A DNA stretch of 64,000 nt from Laccaria trichodermophora (taxonomy: Eukaryota; Basidiomycota; Agaricomycetes; Agaricales; Hydnangiaceae). The position numbers and the translations under genes are program-made. The notes below the pieces were generated by a model. That model ran no database searches and was not told where the DNA came from. It saw nothing but the letters and a program-made list of their open reading frames with translations. Position 1 is the stretch's first letter; each line of letters opens with the position of its first letter. The stretch covers positions 558,001 to 622,000 of the forward strand of contig JACTVC010000029.1 of the NCBI GenBank assembly GCA_018417955.1. The letters run 5' to 3'. Below, piece after piece: positions 1 to 11,056 of the stretch.

Positions 1-1186
1 ACGAATGACTGTATTCAACCAGAAGGTACCAGACCACGAACTTGTGTAGTGAAAGCGATAACTCGGAGTTTCCCTTCATCGGAACATTGAACTTATAAGT
101 CATGATACATATTGAATTTTTGAACGCCACAAAAATTTAACTGGGGATGGTATAAAATTTTATTTTACTTTACACTCATTTTTAAATGATATATCATATA
201 TCGGTGTAGATGCTTGTGGGTGGGACTCGGGTACTTGAGTAGTTGGATCCTGCATTAGGCAAATTTAATTAAGTGAGCAGGTTCGTAAGTACCTTGATCC
301 TGAGTACTGAGTCCTGTCGATCCGCAGCAGATTCCCGCAATGGCGAGTCACCCAAGCTCTGAGAGACGAATTGTGAGTATCTAGTGCTGGATCGAATCTC
401 CGAAAAAGGGTGCTACCTACTCGCCAACGAATCGGAAGTCTGCCTCCCAGTTTGAGTCTAATCGACGTATGGCCGACCCTTCATATATTAAGATAACACT
501 TGGACAGAGTTTACTCAAGGAAACCTCGCTGTCTCAAAGAAATGCCCAAATCAAGTTACTCATGTAGAGATTCTGGAGAAAGCGTAGGAGTGGTCTCACC
601 CTGAAATTATCCCTCTTGATTCCCGGTGAAAGGAAGGACCGCATCGAGAAGCTAACGACACATGTACGTTATTGAAAGAGACGTTGTTTGAATTCCAGGT
701 CATTCTCTGTGCATCCAGGGAATTCCTCCGGCCGACGTGGGCACAAGAATACATAATTGACAGGATACTGGCTGGAGAGGTATGGGTTGTTCATGGACGG
801 CCGCTATGAGGTATGGTGCCACGTTCCAAGTGATCAACATAATTTTCTGCCGGCGATCGTATTCTTTCTTCGAAACTACGAGTGTGGAAGTCAACGGAGG
901 AAGTGGGGGTTCCATAAAAAAATACCGTACCAATCAGCCAGATGGTCAGAAGAAGAGCAGCGTAAATGCCTGGGTGTACCATGTGCTGGCGGTATGAATC
1001 GTTTCGGAAATCAACTTACCGCTTATCCATAGTTCCACAAAGGTTCCACCTTCGTAGAAGGGGAGTTGGTTTTCAAAGGGGTACTCCTCCATCTTCAGGG
1101 GAAGGATGGTGGTAGCAAGTTTTGTGGGGTGCTACTTCTATCATGCGAGGCTTCTTATTCCCATCAATTGTGCATCAGCAAAACGT

Positions 1187-1437
1187 CAATTTAGTTTCCG
1201 GTTTTTGCCGGTTTTCCCCGTTTCTTCGGTTCCGGAAACCTGGGACACCTGAAAAGGGAATATATACTACAATTAGTAAAGGGCAAAGTTTATTAAGGCT
1301 TAATTTTGCGAAACCCTGCAGGCAGGTTTCCTGACAAAGGGACATGGGTTTCCAAGTTGCCAGGTTTCAGGGTTTTTTTCAGTTTTTTATGGTTTTTTCC
1401 GGTTTTCTGGGTTGAGAAACCACTGGAAACTAAATTG
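1187..1437. repeat. MITE-like inverted-repeat element
   Basis: About 250 bp bounded by inverted copies of CAATTTAGTTTCC (1187-1199 and, reversed, about 1424-1437). The interior is rich in GGTTTCC/GGAAACC and GGTTTTCCGG words in both orientations, so it could fold on itself. No clean target-site duplication is visible. A looser direct similarity, AATTGTGCATCAG upstream and AATTGAGCATCTG downstream, may be an old flank duplication. It is probably a non-autonomous DNA transposon relic, but simple-sequence decay is an alternative. Confidence 0.4.
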
Positions 1438-1597
1438 CTTAATTGAGCATCTGTATTGCAGCAGATCTGCGTGATTGTCGGCTGGAAAAGAACTTGAAAG
1501 TTTCATTGGACTACTCGTGCGGTAGGTTCAAATCCGTGCGTGTCACGCGCAACCAACATGCGCAGCATACATTTCAGCGTGTCACGTGCAACGGGAA

Positions 1598-1655
1598 CAA
1601 ATATTTCTCGAAGTGATTCTAATCTGTCGCCGTAACCACTTGGCTATAGCGCCCT
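1598..1655 (-). other. Degenerate tRNA-Ser-like segment
   Basis: On the minus strand a 5' half of a tRNA is recognisable: a D-arm with GCC/GGC stem around AAGTGGTTAC, followed by an imperfect anticodon stem and a loop TTAGAAT (anticodon AGA, Ser). The anticodon stem has mismatches and no proper T-arm follows, so this is not a working tRNA. It could be a tRNA relic, the head of an old SINE, or chance. Confidence 0.25.
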
Positions 1656-1886
1656 CGGCGTTTATGTAATTTTCTCTTGGTTTCATGTGAATACAAGGCA
1701 AGTACGAAAAACATTGGTGTGAAAGGTCCATACAAACTCATCATACTTTCCTGGAAACCTGGCAAAAACAGTCGCCATAATACAACCCTCAAAACAGACC
1801 CAGAATTATAAAAGAGTCAATCCCCCGACCTAGGAAGAGTACGCAGACTTTCTGGCGTTGTCAAACAGATACCATGAAGAAAGCCG

Positions 1887-3025
1887 TCAGTCCCCTACGA
1901 CGTCTTGCTCTTCTAGAATCCAATCAGTAATTACAGATTGAACCTCGACAAACACCCAGTGTTCATCATGGGCACGACGAGACCATCGCCCTTTAATTGC
2001 TCGCGAAAGCCGAGACATCGACTTTTCCCGCTTAAACGATTGACTCTTGGCACGAGGAAGGGCTGTCGAATCGTTGGGAGTCATCAGCGGCCCTCGAAAG
2101 GGGGGGTCGGACGCTCTGAAGTCGACGTCAATGTAATTCGATGTTGATGTGGTGGTTGTGGAGAATCGAGACAGCTGTGAGTAAGATAAAATTCAATCAT
2201 GACGCGTCTAGGAAAGTGGGAAAGACTGCCATACCAAGTGGGGCTCGCAATCGGGATGGTCACCCAAAGATTCATGGTCTATACAATCCGAAAGGTACGC
2301 ATCTTCTTGATCAAACCGCACTTGGAATTCAACGGATGAATTGGGCTCTCTAAATTCTGCTGGTAGGCTGAGAGGATCGAAGAACCATGGATCTACGAGC
2401 CTTTCAAGGGTAGAAGAGGGGATGGGCCGTTCGTGCATTTGTGATTTCGACACCCGAGGGAGACACAAGTGAGTGGTGGGTAAGTGTGAGACGGCGGTAT
2501 TGACTGATGGGTTGAATGGACGATGACCAGCAAAGTCCCTGGTGTTGTGAGGGGAGAGTAGCTTTCCCTTTTCGTACGCTGTGAAGCCTGTGTCGGGATC
2601 CCAGAGAGCGGCGAATGTGAAAATTGAACAGGGGGTTTGAGGATTATTGCAAGCTTTAGCTTCTTCTTTCTGGATTTTACTCTTTGTTCCGTTTGAACGT
2701 TAGAGCTAAGTGAGATAAGGCCCCTTGCGGTAGTTCAACAGAAGCGCACCTTGGGACGTTCAGTGCGCGACGAAGAATCCGACACACCGAAATCACTCTG
2801 ACTGTCAACACCACGCATGTACTGGTCATACTTGTCTGGAGAATCAATTCCTATGAATTGCTGCTCACGACTCCCGAATACGGCGAATGGTTCACCCTCG
2901 CCGCGTAGGGTTTCATGACGTTCGCACGCTGCTAATGCGTCCACGGAGGAAAGCTTCATCCCAGAGTCGATAAACTGAACTCGAATTTCCCAAAATCTCG
3001 TCTGACGATGGCTGAGGGGTATCAA
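1887..3025 (-). CDS. Possible hypothetical gene
   Basis: Three minus-strand open segments are in a plausible order for one multi-exon gene: about 3025-2735, about 2700-2208 and about 2170-1887. The middle segment is open for about 160 codons, well past its first ATG. Its composition looks protein-like: mixed charged and hydrophobic residues, Pro/Trp/Phe-rich stretches such as DPWFFDP and an acidic tail. I recognise no domain. I could not settle splice sites or the start codon, and it may be a decayed gene. It lies downstream of the P450 and could be an unrelated neighbour or the edge of the metabolite cluster. Confidence 0.25.
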
Positions 3026-3464
3026 TTACTTGAACATTCGAGAGGTAGGCAACGAAAAAAACTTGCATTCCCTGTTCCACTCCTTATCATGCCCTAGCCA
3101 ATTGAAAGACTGCCAAGTTACAGCTCACTTCTTTGCAACGGTGCACGTCTGAAACCAACTTACGTATGTAACTGATTTGAGAAACGAAGGACGTTCAACG
3201 TCCACGGCGCCCAGCTCCAGGAGGAAAGAATGTGGGGAAAAGCAGAATGGCAAGGGCTGCTTTCCGTTGTCAAGCAGATCTGCACATGGTCACCTTTATC
3301 TTATCAGTGACACAATTTATCTTATCAATTACATACGTTATGGTTTATCTTATCACGCCACGCACTGTATCATGTCGTCTCAAAGCAAACGCAAAATACT
3401 TCAAGAATACTCTATATTCGCCACTGAACGTACATAACAATAGATATGACGTTTCATGAGCCTA
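3026..3464. other. Intergenic region downstream of P450
   Basis: No gene seen. It contains the three-copy GATA-type motif array at 3295-3355, which would lie upstream of the possible minus-strand gene at 1887-3025 and downstream of the P450. Confidence 0.5.
3295..3355. promoter_or_regulatory. Triple tandem-GATA motif array
   Basis: The identical 12-mer TTTATCTTATCA occurs at 3295-3306, 3316-3327 and 3344-3355, spaced 21 and 28 bases apart. Read on the other strand each is TGATAAGATAAA, so each holds two adjacent GATAA cores. Fungal GATA factors (AreA/Nit2 for nitrogen, SreA/Urbs1 type for iron) bind such sites, and clustering favours cooperative binding. No factor can be assigned from sequence alone. 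Confidence 0.45.
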
Positions 3465-5737
3465 CTAGAGCCGCTCAACGGTCAGCGGCATGGACGGCCC
3501 CTTCGCCTCTTGCCCCTCCACCCAAGGCATCTGGATATTCGCAAGCTTCCATACGATATCGTCGTCCGAGAGAGAGAACTTGAAGTTGTCCAAGAGCATC
3601 GTGACGATAATTTCTATAGGTGAATACTAGTGGTTAGTTTCCATCCACACCGAGGGATGGGATAGACGTACTGATTTCGATCGTTGCGAATCTGTAGCCA
3701 CTATTCCCAACAAATGAGTAAGTACACCATCAGAAAAGAGAAAGTTTGTTTGAACGTACATGCAAGCGCGCCCTCCACCCAAGAACGACATCCTATCATC
3801 AAACCAATCAGCTCTTACACACACCAAGATCAAGATCAAGAACTCACGTCCCCGCATAAATACTAGGCAACTTTGCCTCCTGCGCCAACTTTGGTATCCC
3901 ATTAGCCCACCGATCAGGGACCCACTCCGCTGCGTCCGGGCCCCAATACGCAGGATGGCGATTGGCAGCGGCGATGCCGATGTGCACGTTTTGGTTCTCG
4001 CGCACGGGGACCTCGGTGATGAGTTTACCGTCGGTGCCGGTCATGGGTGTGCTTAGGGGAAGGACGGAGGGTGCGCGGGCGCTATTGATTGTGATTGGTT
4101 TTTGTGATTAGAATCTAGATGGGAGTGGAAAGGAAAAAGACGTACGTGCGGGACATGAAGGTTACTGGTGCGTGACTTTTTGCGTTGCGTAAGTTGGGTT
4201 GAGAGGTGCGGGGTAGAAAGAAGGGGAAGCTTACAGACGGAGAGTCTCACGACATACGCTCTCCAGGAAGGGCAGCTCGTTGAGTTCGTCGTATCCAAGG
4301 TCGCGGTCTCCTTTGGTATGATCGCGCTCCCACGCGTCTTTAGCATCTCTTATCTCCTTGCGGAGACGGTCTTGGATCTTGGGGTGGAGCGCGAGTAAAT
4401 GTAAGAGGTGGGCGAGGGTGGAGGATGTCGTGTCGTGCGATGTGAATACCAATGTTCTGTGGGGTGTGGTTAGTGTTATGGATTAACGGAAGGATGATGG
4501 GAGAGACATACGTCAGTTGCGCAAGAACCTCGGCGTCGGTAAGTCGATCTTCTTTGTCTGCCTCTTCCATTCCCTTGACTGTGAGAAACAAAAATAATTA
4601 AAATGGTGATACGAATCGCGCACGTGAAACACGCACGCAGCACGCTAACGATGTCGCGGCCTTGACCAATTTGTTGAAGGACCTTCTCGTCGCCTGCTTT
4701 TAGAGCTCGCTTTTTTTCTTCGAAGACGTTGAGGTTCGTGATATACATTTCATTGACGATATCGCGAAGACGGTGTAGCCGTTTGTTTGGTACCAAGTCG
4801 ACAAGCTTGCGACGGAACTCGGGGGTACCGATGGACAGAATGAAAGGAAGGATTTGGCGCTCGATTTGTAGAGAAAAGATGGTTGGGCTGGAATGAAATG
4901 GGTAAGGAGTAGTGACGTAGAGGCAGCGAATGGACTGACATCAAACTTCTCAAAGCGACGCGGAAAGCAGAGTTCCCGTCGCCGGCTTCGAGAGCTTTGT
5001 ACGAGTGGCCTAAACCACCTTGACCGATACCTTCAAGAGCGGTTCGCATCATTAGGTCGAGCATGTCCATTTTAGCTGGACCAGTTTTGGTTTGCGACTT
5101 CATCAGTCCAACGAGCTGCGTTGTATTGGTTAGTTAAGATAATCTGTAAAATGACCAACTCTCACCTTGTTAACGACGTCGTATAGGATTGGGGTAACGT
5201 CACGCATGTGGCCGGTGGAGAACACAGGATTGAGGATTTTGCGTTGGCGTTTGTGGACCTCACCGACCGTAGAGAGTAGACCGTCTCCAAAGATTACAGA
5301 GTTCCCTCTGCGTGTATTATCAGAATACGCCCAGCAATAAAGGAAGAGAAAGAATACTCACTGCACAAACATCGAGGTTTCCTCGAATATGTCTTGATCT
5401 TTTACGCAAATCTGATGAAGGGCCTTGGGATCGGAGACATAGAGATGTTCGTCCTATATCTCAAAGTCAACGGTGCAACGCGTAAATTGACATGGATGTT
5501 TACCCCCATGATTCCCTTAATGAGACAAGCGCCGCCGTATGTCTGGTTGAGTTCATGATGCCACGACATGCCAGACGGGTTGTACAGATGTCCCAGGTGG
5601 CCCGTCCTCCATGAAACGACAGGTGGACCAGGAAGGTTACGCAATGGCGACTTGACGACTGCACGACGGTATACCACCCATACAAGGCGCAAGACGACAA
5701 GAACGAGGGCGCCCGCAACAGTCTGCGTGGAAATCAT
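3465..5737 (-). CDS. Cytochrome P450 monooxygenase
   Basis: Probable ER-anchored heme monooxygenase that oxidises a small molecule, most simply the product of the neighbouring synthase. The start at 5737 opens with a hydrophobic anchor (VAGALVLVVLRLVWVVY) followed by a basic stretch and the proline hinge LPGPP. Further exons give the I-helix FTSHDTTSS (about 4440), the K-helix ESVCRETLR with ExxR (about 4250), the WVPDRW region (about 3920) and the heme loop FLGGGRACIGYRFA (about 3800-3685), which is intact when the intron after the Cys codon is spliced at GGGAATAG. The last exon ends in LTVERL and stop at 3465. The usual A/G-G of the I-helix is T-S here, while the acid-alcohol pair DT is kept. 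About ten short introns. Divergent from the MFS exporter across a 542-bp shared promoter. Family certain, substrate unknown. Confidence 0.9.
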
Positions 5738-6279
5738 GCCTTGAACGAAAGATGAGAGTGTGAAGCTGGAGGAAAGGGTAATAGCTCTTTTGAATCATGA
5801 ATCACCGTGGAGCGCCGGGACCGTGGATCAAATCAGGCTCATCCAACCCTCGCTGACGGATATACGTCAAATTATTCCAAGAAGACGAACGTCCAAATCG
5901 CATGAGTCCACATTTGGCATAGCCGGTTTGCTCGCCTTTCCGGGTGAACTAAGGATCAAGAACATTTCTGCTGTCGATTGCGGGAACAATGTTCTCCATT
6001 CTTCGACGTCTTGAATCTTGGGCAAAGTCCAGAAGGGGAATAGTGATACGTTCGCACAAGTGGCGTGTGAAGAAGCTGCCTGTCAATAGCCGAGCTGTCA
6101 CACTAGAGTACGTCACCCGTCACGACGCCAAACAAGCAAACGTTTTGGCCTTGCTCCTAGCCAAATCGAAAATTTGACGAAGGGTCTGGCAATTCTCCCA
6201 ATATCTCTTTACGTCGGTCCTCAATCCCAAAAATTATCTCTCTCTTGCGTCTCTCTCAGTTTACTTGTCTTTCCCAACT
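5738..6279. promoter_or_regulatory. Bidirectional promoter region, P450/MFS
   Basis: 542 bp separate the divergent starts of the P450 (5737, minus) and the MFS transporter (6280, plus), so it must carry both promoters. The last 100 bp before 6280 are rich in C and T (CTCTCTC, TCTTTCCC), as is usual upstream of fungal start codons. I see no clear TATA box. Short open frames here are not supported as genes. Confidence 0.6.
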
Positions 6280-7993
6280 ATGGATACCCAGGAATCCACT
6301 CCACTCATTCCAAAAAAGAAAGCTACACCGCTACCTAAGTTCCAGCTGTTCATCCTTCTATGGGTCCAACTCGCGGAACCGATAACTTCACAGGTTATCT
6401 ACCCATTCATCAACAAGGTTCGTCGTCGTTGGTCTTTAATGACACACAATCCGACCGCAATCGTAGCTTGTCAGTGAATTACCGATTACAGGTGGTGACG
6501 AGGAGAAAGTAGGTTACTACGCTGGATTAATCGTATGTATTCTCTCCGAAGATGCCGAATGCATTCTCCTATTGGTTTCAGGAATCGCTGTTCTTCGTCA
6601 CCGAAGCGTTTACCGTTCTACAATGGAGTCGATGGTCAGACACCGTCGGTCGTCGCCCGATCCTCTTGATGGGATTGTTCGGGCTTTCCCTCTCTATGAT
6701 CTCCTTTGGCATGTCAAAGTCCTACTGGGGACTCGTCATCAGGTGAGGTTCCTCCACCTTGCCACATTGGAAGAGGCTGAATACCGTAAACAGTCGCTGC
6801 CTCGCTGGTCTCTTGAACGGAAACGTTGGCGTCATCAAAAGCATGATGGGAGAACTGACTGACTCCTCCAACATTGCACAAGGCATGGCATTGATGCCAG
6901 TCGTCTGGTCTACGGGGGCAACGGTTGGGTATGCCTCCAGTCATTTTTTCTTTTTTAAATATCTAACAGTCTTTCACAGACCCATCTTGGGCGGTATGCT
7001 CTCGAACCCATACGAGCGCTTCCCCAACACCTTTGGCCGTTTTGAATTCTGGAAGACATACCCATACGCTCTTCCCTGCTTCTGCGTAGCCTTTTACTGC
7101 ATGTTCTCGTTCCTTCTCGCCTACTTCTGCCTAAACGAAGTACGTTTCTCCTTTCTCCCCCTTCCCCACCAAAGGACTCACTTCCGCTTCAATAAAGACC
7201 GTGAAACCCATCGAATCGCGGCCACTCCTAGAAAACGACGAAGACGGCAACACGCCTCGCCCCTCATCTCCCAAAGAAACCCAGCTCCCAATCAGGGAGG
7301 TGTTGACGCCACGTGTAGTAACCGCAGTAGTCAACTACTCCCTTCTTGCCCTCCTCGACATTGCCCTCCGCGCTCTCCAGCCCCTCTTTTACACCATCAG
7401 TATACCCCTTGGCGGCCTCGGATTCTCGCCCCCCATCGTCGGGCTCTGCCTCGGTGCTTTTGGGCTTTTCAGTGGACTCTACCAAGCATTCATTTTCACG
7501 CCTATTTATAATCGGTTTGGGACGAAGAATATTTTCGTTACGTCGATGTTGACGTTTGTGCCGATGTTTGCGCTGTTCCCGCTTATGAACCTCTCTGCGC
7601 GCCATGGTGGTGTTAATGCTGTTACGTGGGTTGAGCTGACGCTTCAAGGGATTTTGTATGTTATTATGGATATGGGATTCAGTGAGTTTTCCCCCGACTA
7701 ATCCCCTTGTATGATCTAACATAATATTCCTAGGCTGCGCGTTCATCTACGTCCGTTCTGCAGCGCCCAACAAACGAAGCCTGGGCGCCACCAACGGCCT
7801 TGCGCAGACTAGCATCTCCGTCGTGCGTGCGATTGGCCCAGCTGCGTCCACATCACTCTTTTCGTTGTCCCTGGAGAAAAATATTCTTGGAGGGTGGTTT
7901 GTGTATGTCGTGCTTATCGTTTTGTCCGCTGGGGCGTTGTTTGCTTCTGCATGGTTACCGACGAAGTTGTGGGAGGTTGAGGAAGATGATTAG
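6280..7993 (+). CDS. MFS transporter (cluster exporter candidate)
   Basis: Plasma-membrane major-facilitator transporter, probably a proton-driven exporter of the type common in agaric genomes. The protein starts at the ATG at 6280 with a short polar tail and PLIPKKK, then TM1 (FQLFILLWVQLAEPITSQ). Motif A is present as RWSDTVGRRP near 6650, followed by a conserved GLLNGNVGV loop and GELTD (about 6800-6860). A hydrophilic central loop rich in Pro, Ser and acidic residues lies near 7200-7300. The second half has six hydrophobic segments, and a repeat loop RSAAPNKRSLGATNG lies near 7760. It ends in an acidic tail and TAG at 7991. Six or more short introns. The first is awkward: the best in-frame reading uses the donor GTCTTT near 6434. 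The divergent arrangement with the P450 suggests shared control and a role in moving the cluster product. Confidence 0.88.
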
Positions 7994-9405
7994 TTTAGAG
8001 TTGGGATGATTTCTGTGGATCTTGCTCATTATCTTTAGAAGTTGTGTGCTTTTGCTTTCGGTAATACATGTTTTCTTGCCCTCTACTCTTGGTGACGGTC
8101 GTTGTCGATAAACGGTGTACCGTGTCATACGCTAAAATGCCCTTAGTAAGTTGCTAGTCTTTACAAGCGAACACACTCCCACCAAACCCCATCTTGAGCT
8201 CATTCGTCATTGATGATCAGTGGAACGACCAGAATTATAGATCTGATTAGAAAGCGAGGGTGCTCAGTCTCACTACAATATATCAAATGCGCTTTGGAAC
8301 CACCGAAGACGTCAACTGCGCGATTGACTGCACCGAGCTACATTTCAATTACAAAACGAACTGGGCGGCGGTTCTTCTCGTAATTTTAAAAGTTCTACAG
8401 ATAGAGCACGCAAATGAAAATAAGAGTCACATCCTATGGAATGGAAGCCCCAGAAAAGCGCCAATAGTTTATGGATCCATAAGGACCGCCACGATTACTT
8501 ATACTGAGCTACATGGTGATAGTAAAACGAACGGGACCGTGACGGCGGTTCTCGGTCTCGTAGTGTCCAACGATCTATAGCAAATGACGAATCGTTGGTA
8601 AGAATCTCAATTTACGATCCCACTTCAAGCTTTCGTACAAGGACCGGAATCCGCGACTATTACATACAATTTTGTCATGTTGCGATTTTTACGGTGTCGC
8701 AATGATTGCTGCTTGGAAATTCGGAGACTGCAACCTCATTAAACTATTTCGTCAAGATGTTGGTGACCATATGGAAAATGATTAAAATCAGTAATCAGAA
8801 TTCTCATTACATTATGAATGAATTTATGAAAGACCGCCGGGGACAAACCTGCGAAGCATGCACTTTCTATGCGGCTGATGGCTGTGTCCATCATGATATC
8901 CGCGCTATTTACGAGATAGTGTACGCGAAAGAAATCGCTTCGTTCTATTTATTGAGTCTTGAAACACGGAACAATTGTTGTGGATAATAATGCGACGCTC
9001 ATGCACATCTTACCACATTTGCTTGTTCCGACTAATAAGTTACTCCGCCGTTCTCCGACTCTCTGCTCGTTAGTACCATGGAGGTTAGCTCCTCTAATAA
9101 GAGGTGACTTCTAAAAAATGGACCATGAGGTGACTTTTGGTAATGGCACATCCTCATGGAGATCAACATAGATGTGTAGAGGTAGAATTCGGACCTGTTA
9201 TTTTTTCAGCGCCTGCTATTTTCTCGTAAATTCCACTCATTAAATGCGGGTACGTGCCGGACTCTGGCTTGTTTTTTATTTTTTTATTCTAGGCTTACGA
9301 AAAGTGTATCGGGACATTCTTCCAGTAATATGTAGATCAAACAAACATATCACTATATTTCAAGAGAGGTACGGACGTGCATACAATTGATATAAGTCAA
9401 TGGAA
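7994..9405. other. Convergent intergenic region
   Basis: About 1.4 kb between the 3' ends of the MFS transporter and the aminotransferase. A 106-codon open frame (8260-8580) contains two diverged copies of a motif read as TELH followed by K-T-N and a run of Ala/Val/Leu, so it looks like an old internal duplication and not a gene. Nothing else is supported. Confidence 0.5.
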
Positions 9406-11056
9406 CTACTTATTTCCTGTGGCCTCTTTAATAACCTCTTCGACGCTCTGGACAAAAATGTCAACAATGCGCGTGATCTCCTCCGCCGTGACATTATACG
9501 CCGGCGCGAACATGCAATGATCACCCAAGGTCCCCTCATAATCGGCGCCCCCACACATCCCCATAATCATCATCCCATTCTTGAAGCAACGCTCTTCAAC
9601 GAGGGGACCAAAGCGTTTGCCCCCAAGCTCCAATGCGTTCTTTCCGGCAATATCGAACTCAACAGCCCAGAATCCGCCTTTCCCGCGAATATCAAAAACG
9701 TAGGGGGCTGCTACAGCGGCAGGACCAAGTAAGCGGGAGCGCAGGAGGTTTCCCAAGAGCTCTCCTTGAATTTTAATGTTTTCGAGGAGGTTCTCCTTCT
9801 CGAGAATTTTCTGAACGGCCAGAGACGCAGCGCAACAGAGGGGGTGGGCTTGGTATGTGTAACCGTGCTGCCAAACACCTGCTCTGGACCGCATGCCGTC
9901 GGCTACCTTTTTGGAGACGAGGACCGCTCCCATAGGGGTATATCTGTAAATAATGGCTGAGAAAAAAGGGGATGGGTGGGGATAATCGAATTTACCCCGC
10001 GCCAAGCCCTTTTGCGACACCTTGAATATCTGGGGTAATTCCGTCTCCAAAGGTCTCCCATGCGTGCAAAGTACCAACACCTGTTGGGTAGATGAAGTCT
10101 TACACATGCTTAATCAAATTTGGAAAACTCACGGCCCATCCCACACATGACCTCGTCCAGAATAAGGAGAGCCCCATGTTTGTCACAAACAGATTTCACG
10201 GCCTTGAAATAACCTTTAGGCGGGATAACGACGCCGGAGCTTGCGCCGGTGACTGTTTCGGCAACAACTGAAAATAGTGACGAACCCGTAAGTTTGAATC
10301 TAAAAACGCGGCTTCGTCACTCACATGCAATTACCGTGTCAGGGCCTAATTCTTGGAATTTGGCATCAAGCTCATTTCGGAGTCGTTCTACGAATTCCTC
10401 TTCAGTCTCGTTTCCTGCTTTGAATCGACGCGCGTATGGAGGTGAAACGTGATGAAAGGTTTCGTGATCTAAGACTGCTTCGTATGGAGCACGACGAGGA
10501 CCATTAAACGCGACGCCCAGGGTTCCGAGCGAGGCACCGTGGTAGGATATTTTGCGTCCGATGTATTTCGTTCGTTGTGGTTGACCAGTTTCATAGAAGT
10601 ACTGTCTTGCAGTTTTGATTGCCCCTTCCATTGCCTCCGTTCCTTTACAAAGGGCGTTAAGCGGTTGAACGGTTTAATGGACACGATTTTACCACCGGCC
10701 ACAAATCCGCACAAAGCGAATGCTCCTTTGCTGTTTTCAATGATATTCCTCGCAAGGAGTTCGACGGGTTCATTGCTGAGTTGTTGATGGAAGGTATCTG
10801 AGTAGAGCTGGTTGAGAACGAATTTCTCAGAGTGCGCCAAACATCTGCATTACTTACAAGAAACCTTGCCAGCTTGTTCTCGGATGGCCTCCACGACTTC
10901 AGGGTGACCACTTCCTATACAAGCAACGGCAGCGCCTCCAACTGCGTCGATGATGTGTCGACCGTCCTCGAGGTCGAAATAAATTCCTTTAGCGGCGACC
11001 GCGATCGGGGGAGTGACGGGTGTCTTGTGAAGCACGCAGGACGTTGAATAGCTCAT
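9406..11056 (-). CDS. Class III PLP-dependent aminotransferase
   Basis: Fold-type I aminotransferase of the omega-amino-acid/4-aminobutyrate group, which moves an amino group between an amine and an oxo-acid using pyridoxal phosphate. The start is the ATG at 11056. The N-terminal exon has the substrate-loop pattern IYFDLEDGR and DAVGG. Later exons show SYHG (about 10540), the PLP-binding acid in LILDEVMCGMGR (about 10150) and the Schiff-base Lys in GVAKGLGAG (about 10000). The C-terminal exon carries GKGGFWAVEF and MFAPAYNVT, and the stop is at 9406. Length is about 450 residues, as usual for the family. It lies between the exporter and the NRPS-PKS and diverges from the latter, so it may supply or modify an amino acid building block. 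A role in ordinary amine metabolism is equally possible. Confidence 0.88.

Larger units (their letters stand above)
1..1886. other. Gene-poor left end
   Basis: I see no supportable gene here. Open frames are short and lack family signatures. The stretch holds a small inverted-repeat element (1187-1437) and a degenerate tRNA-like segment (about 1600-1655). A 15-base near-repeat containing GTGTCACG plus GCAA occurs twice between about 1540 and 1590. Confidence 0.5.

Noticed and set aside
3700..3810. P450 judged broken after the heme Cys
   Set aside because: With the acceptor at GGGAATAG the next exon supplies G-Y-R-F-A in frame. The farther acceptor at CTACAG loses those residues.
6759..7511. 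250-codon frame inside the MFS gene as a separate protein
   Set aside because: It runs through two introns of the transporter. The second half is out of frame with the real membrane segments.
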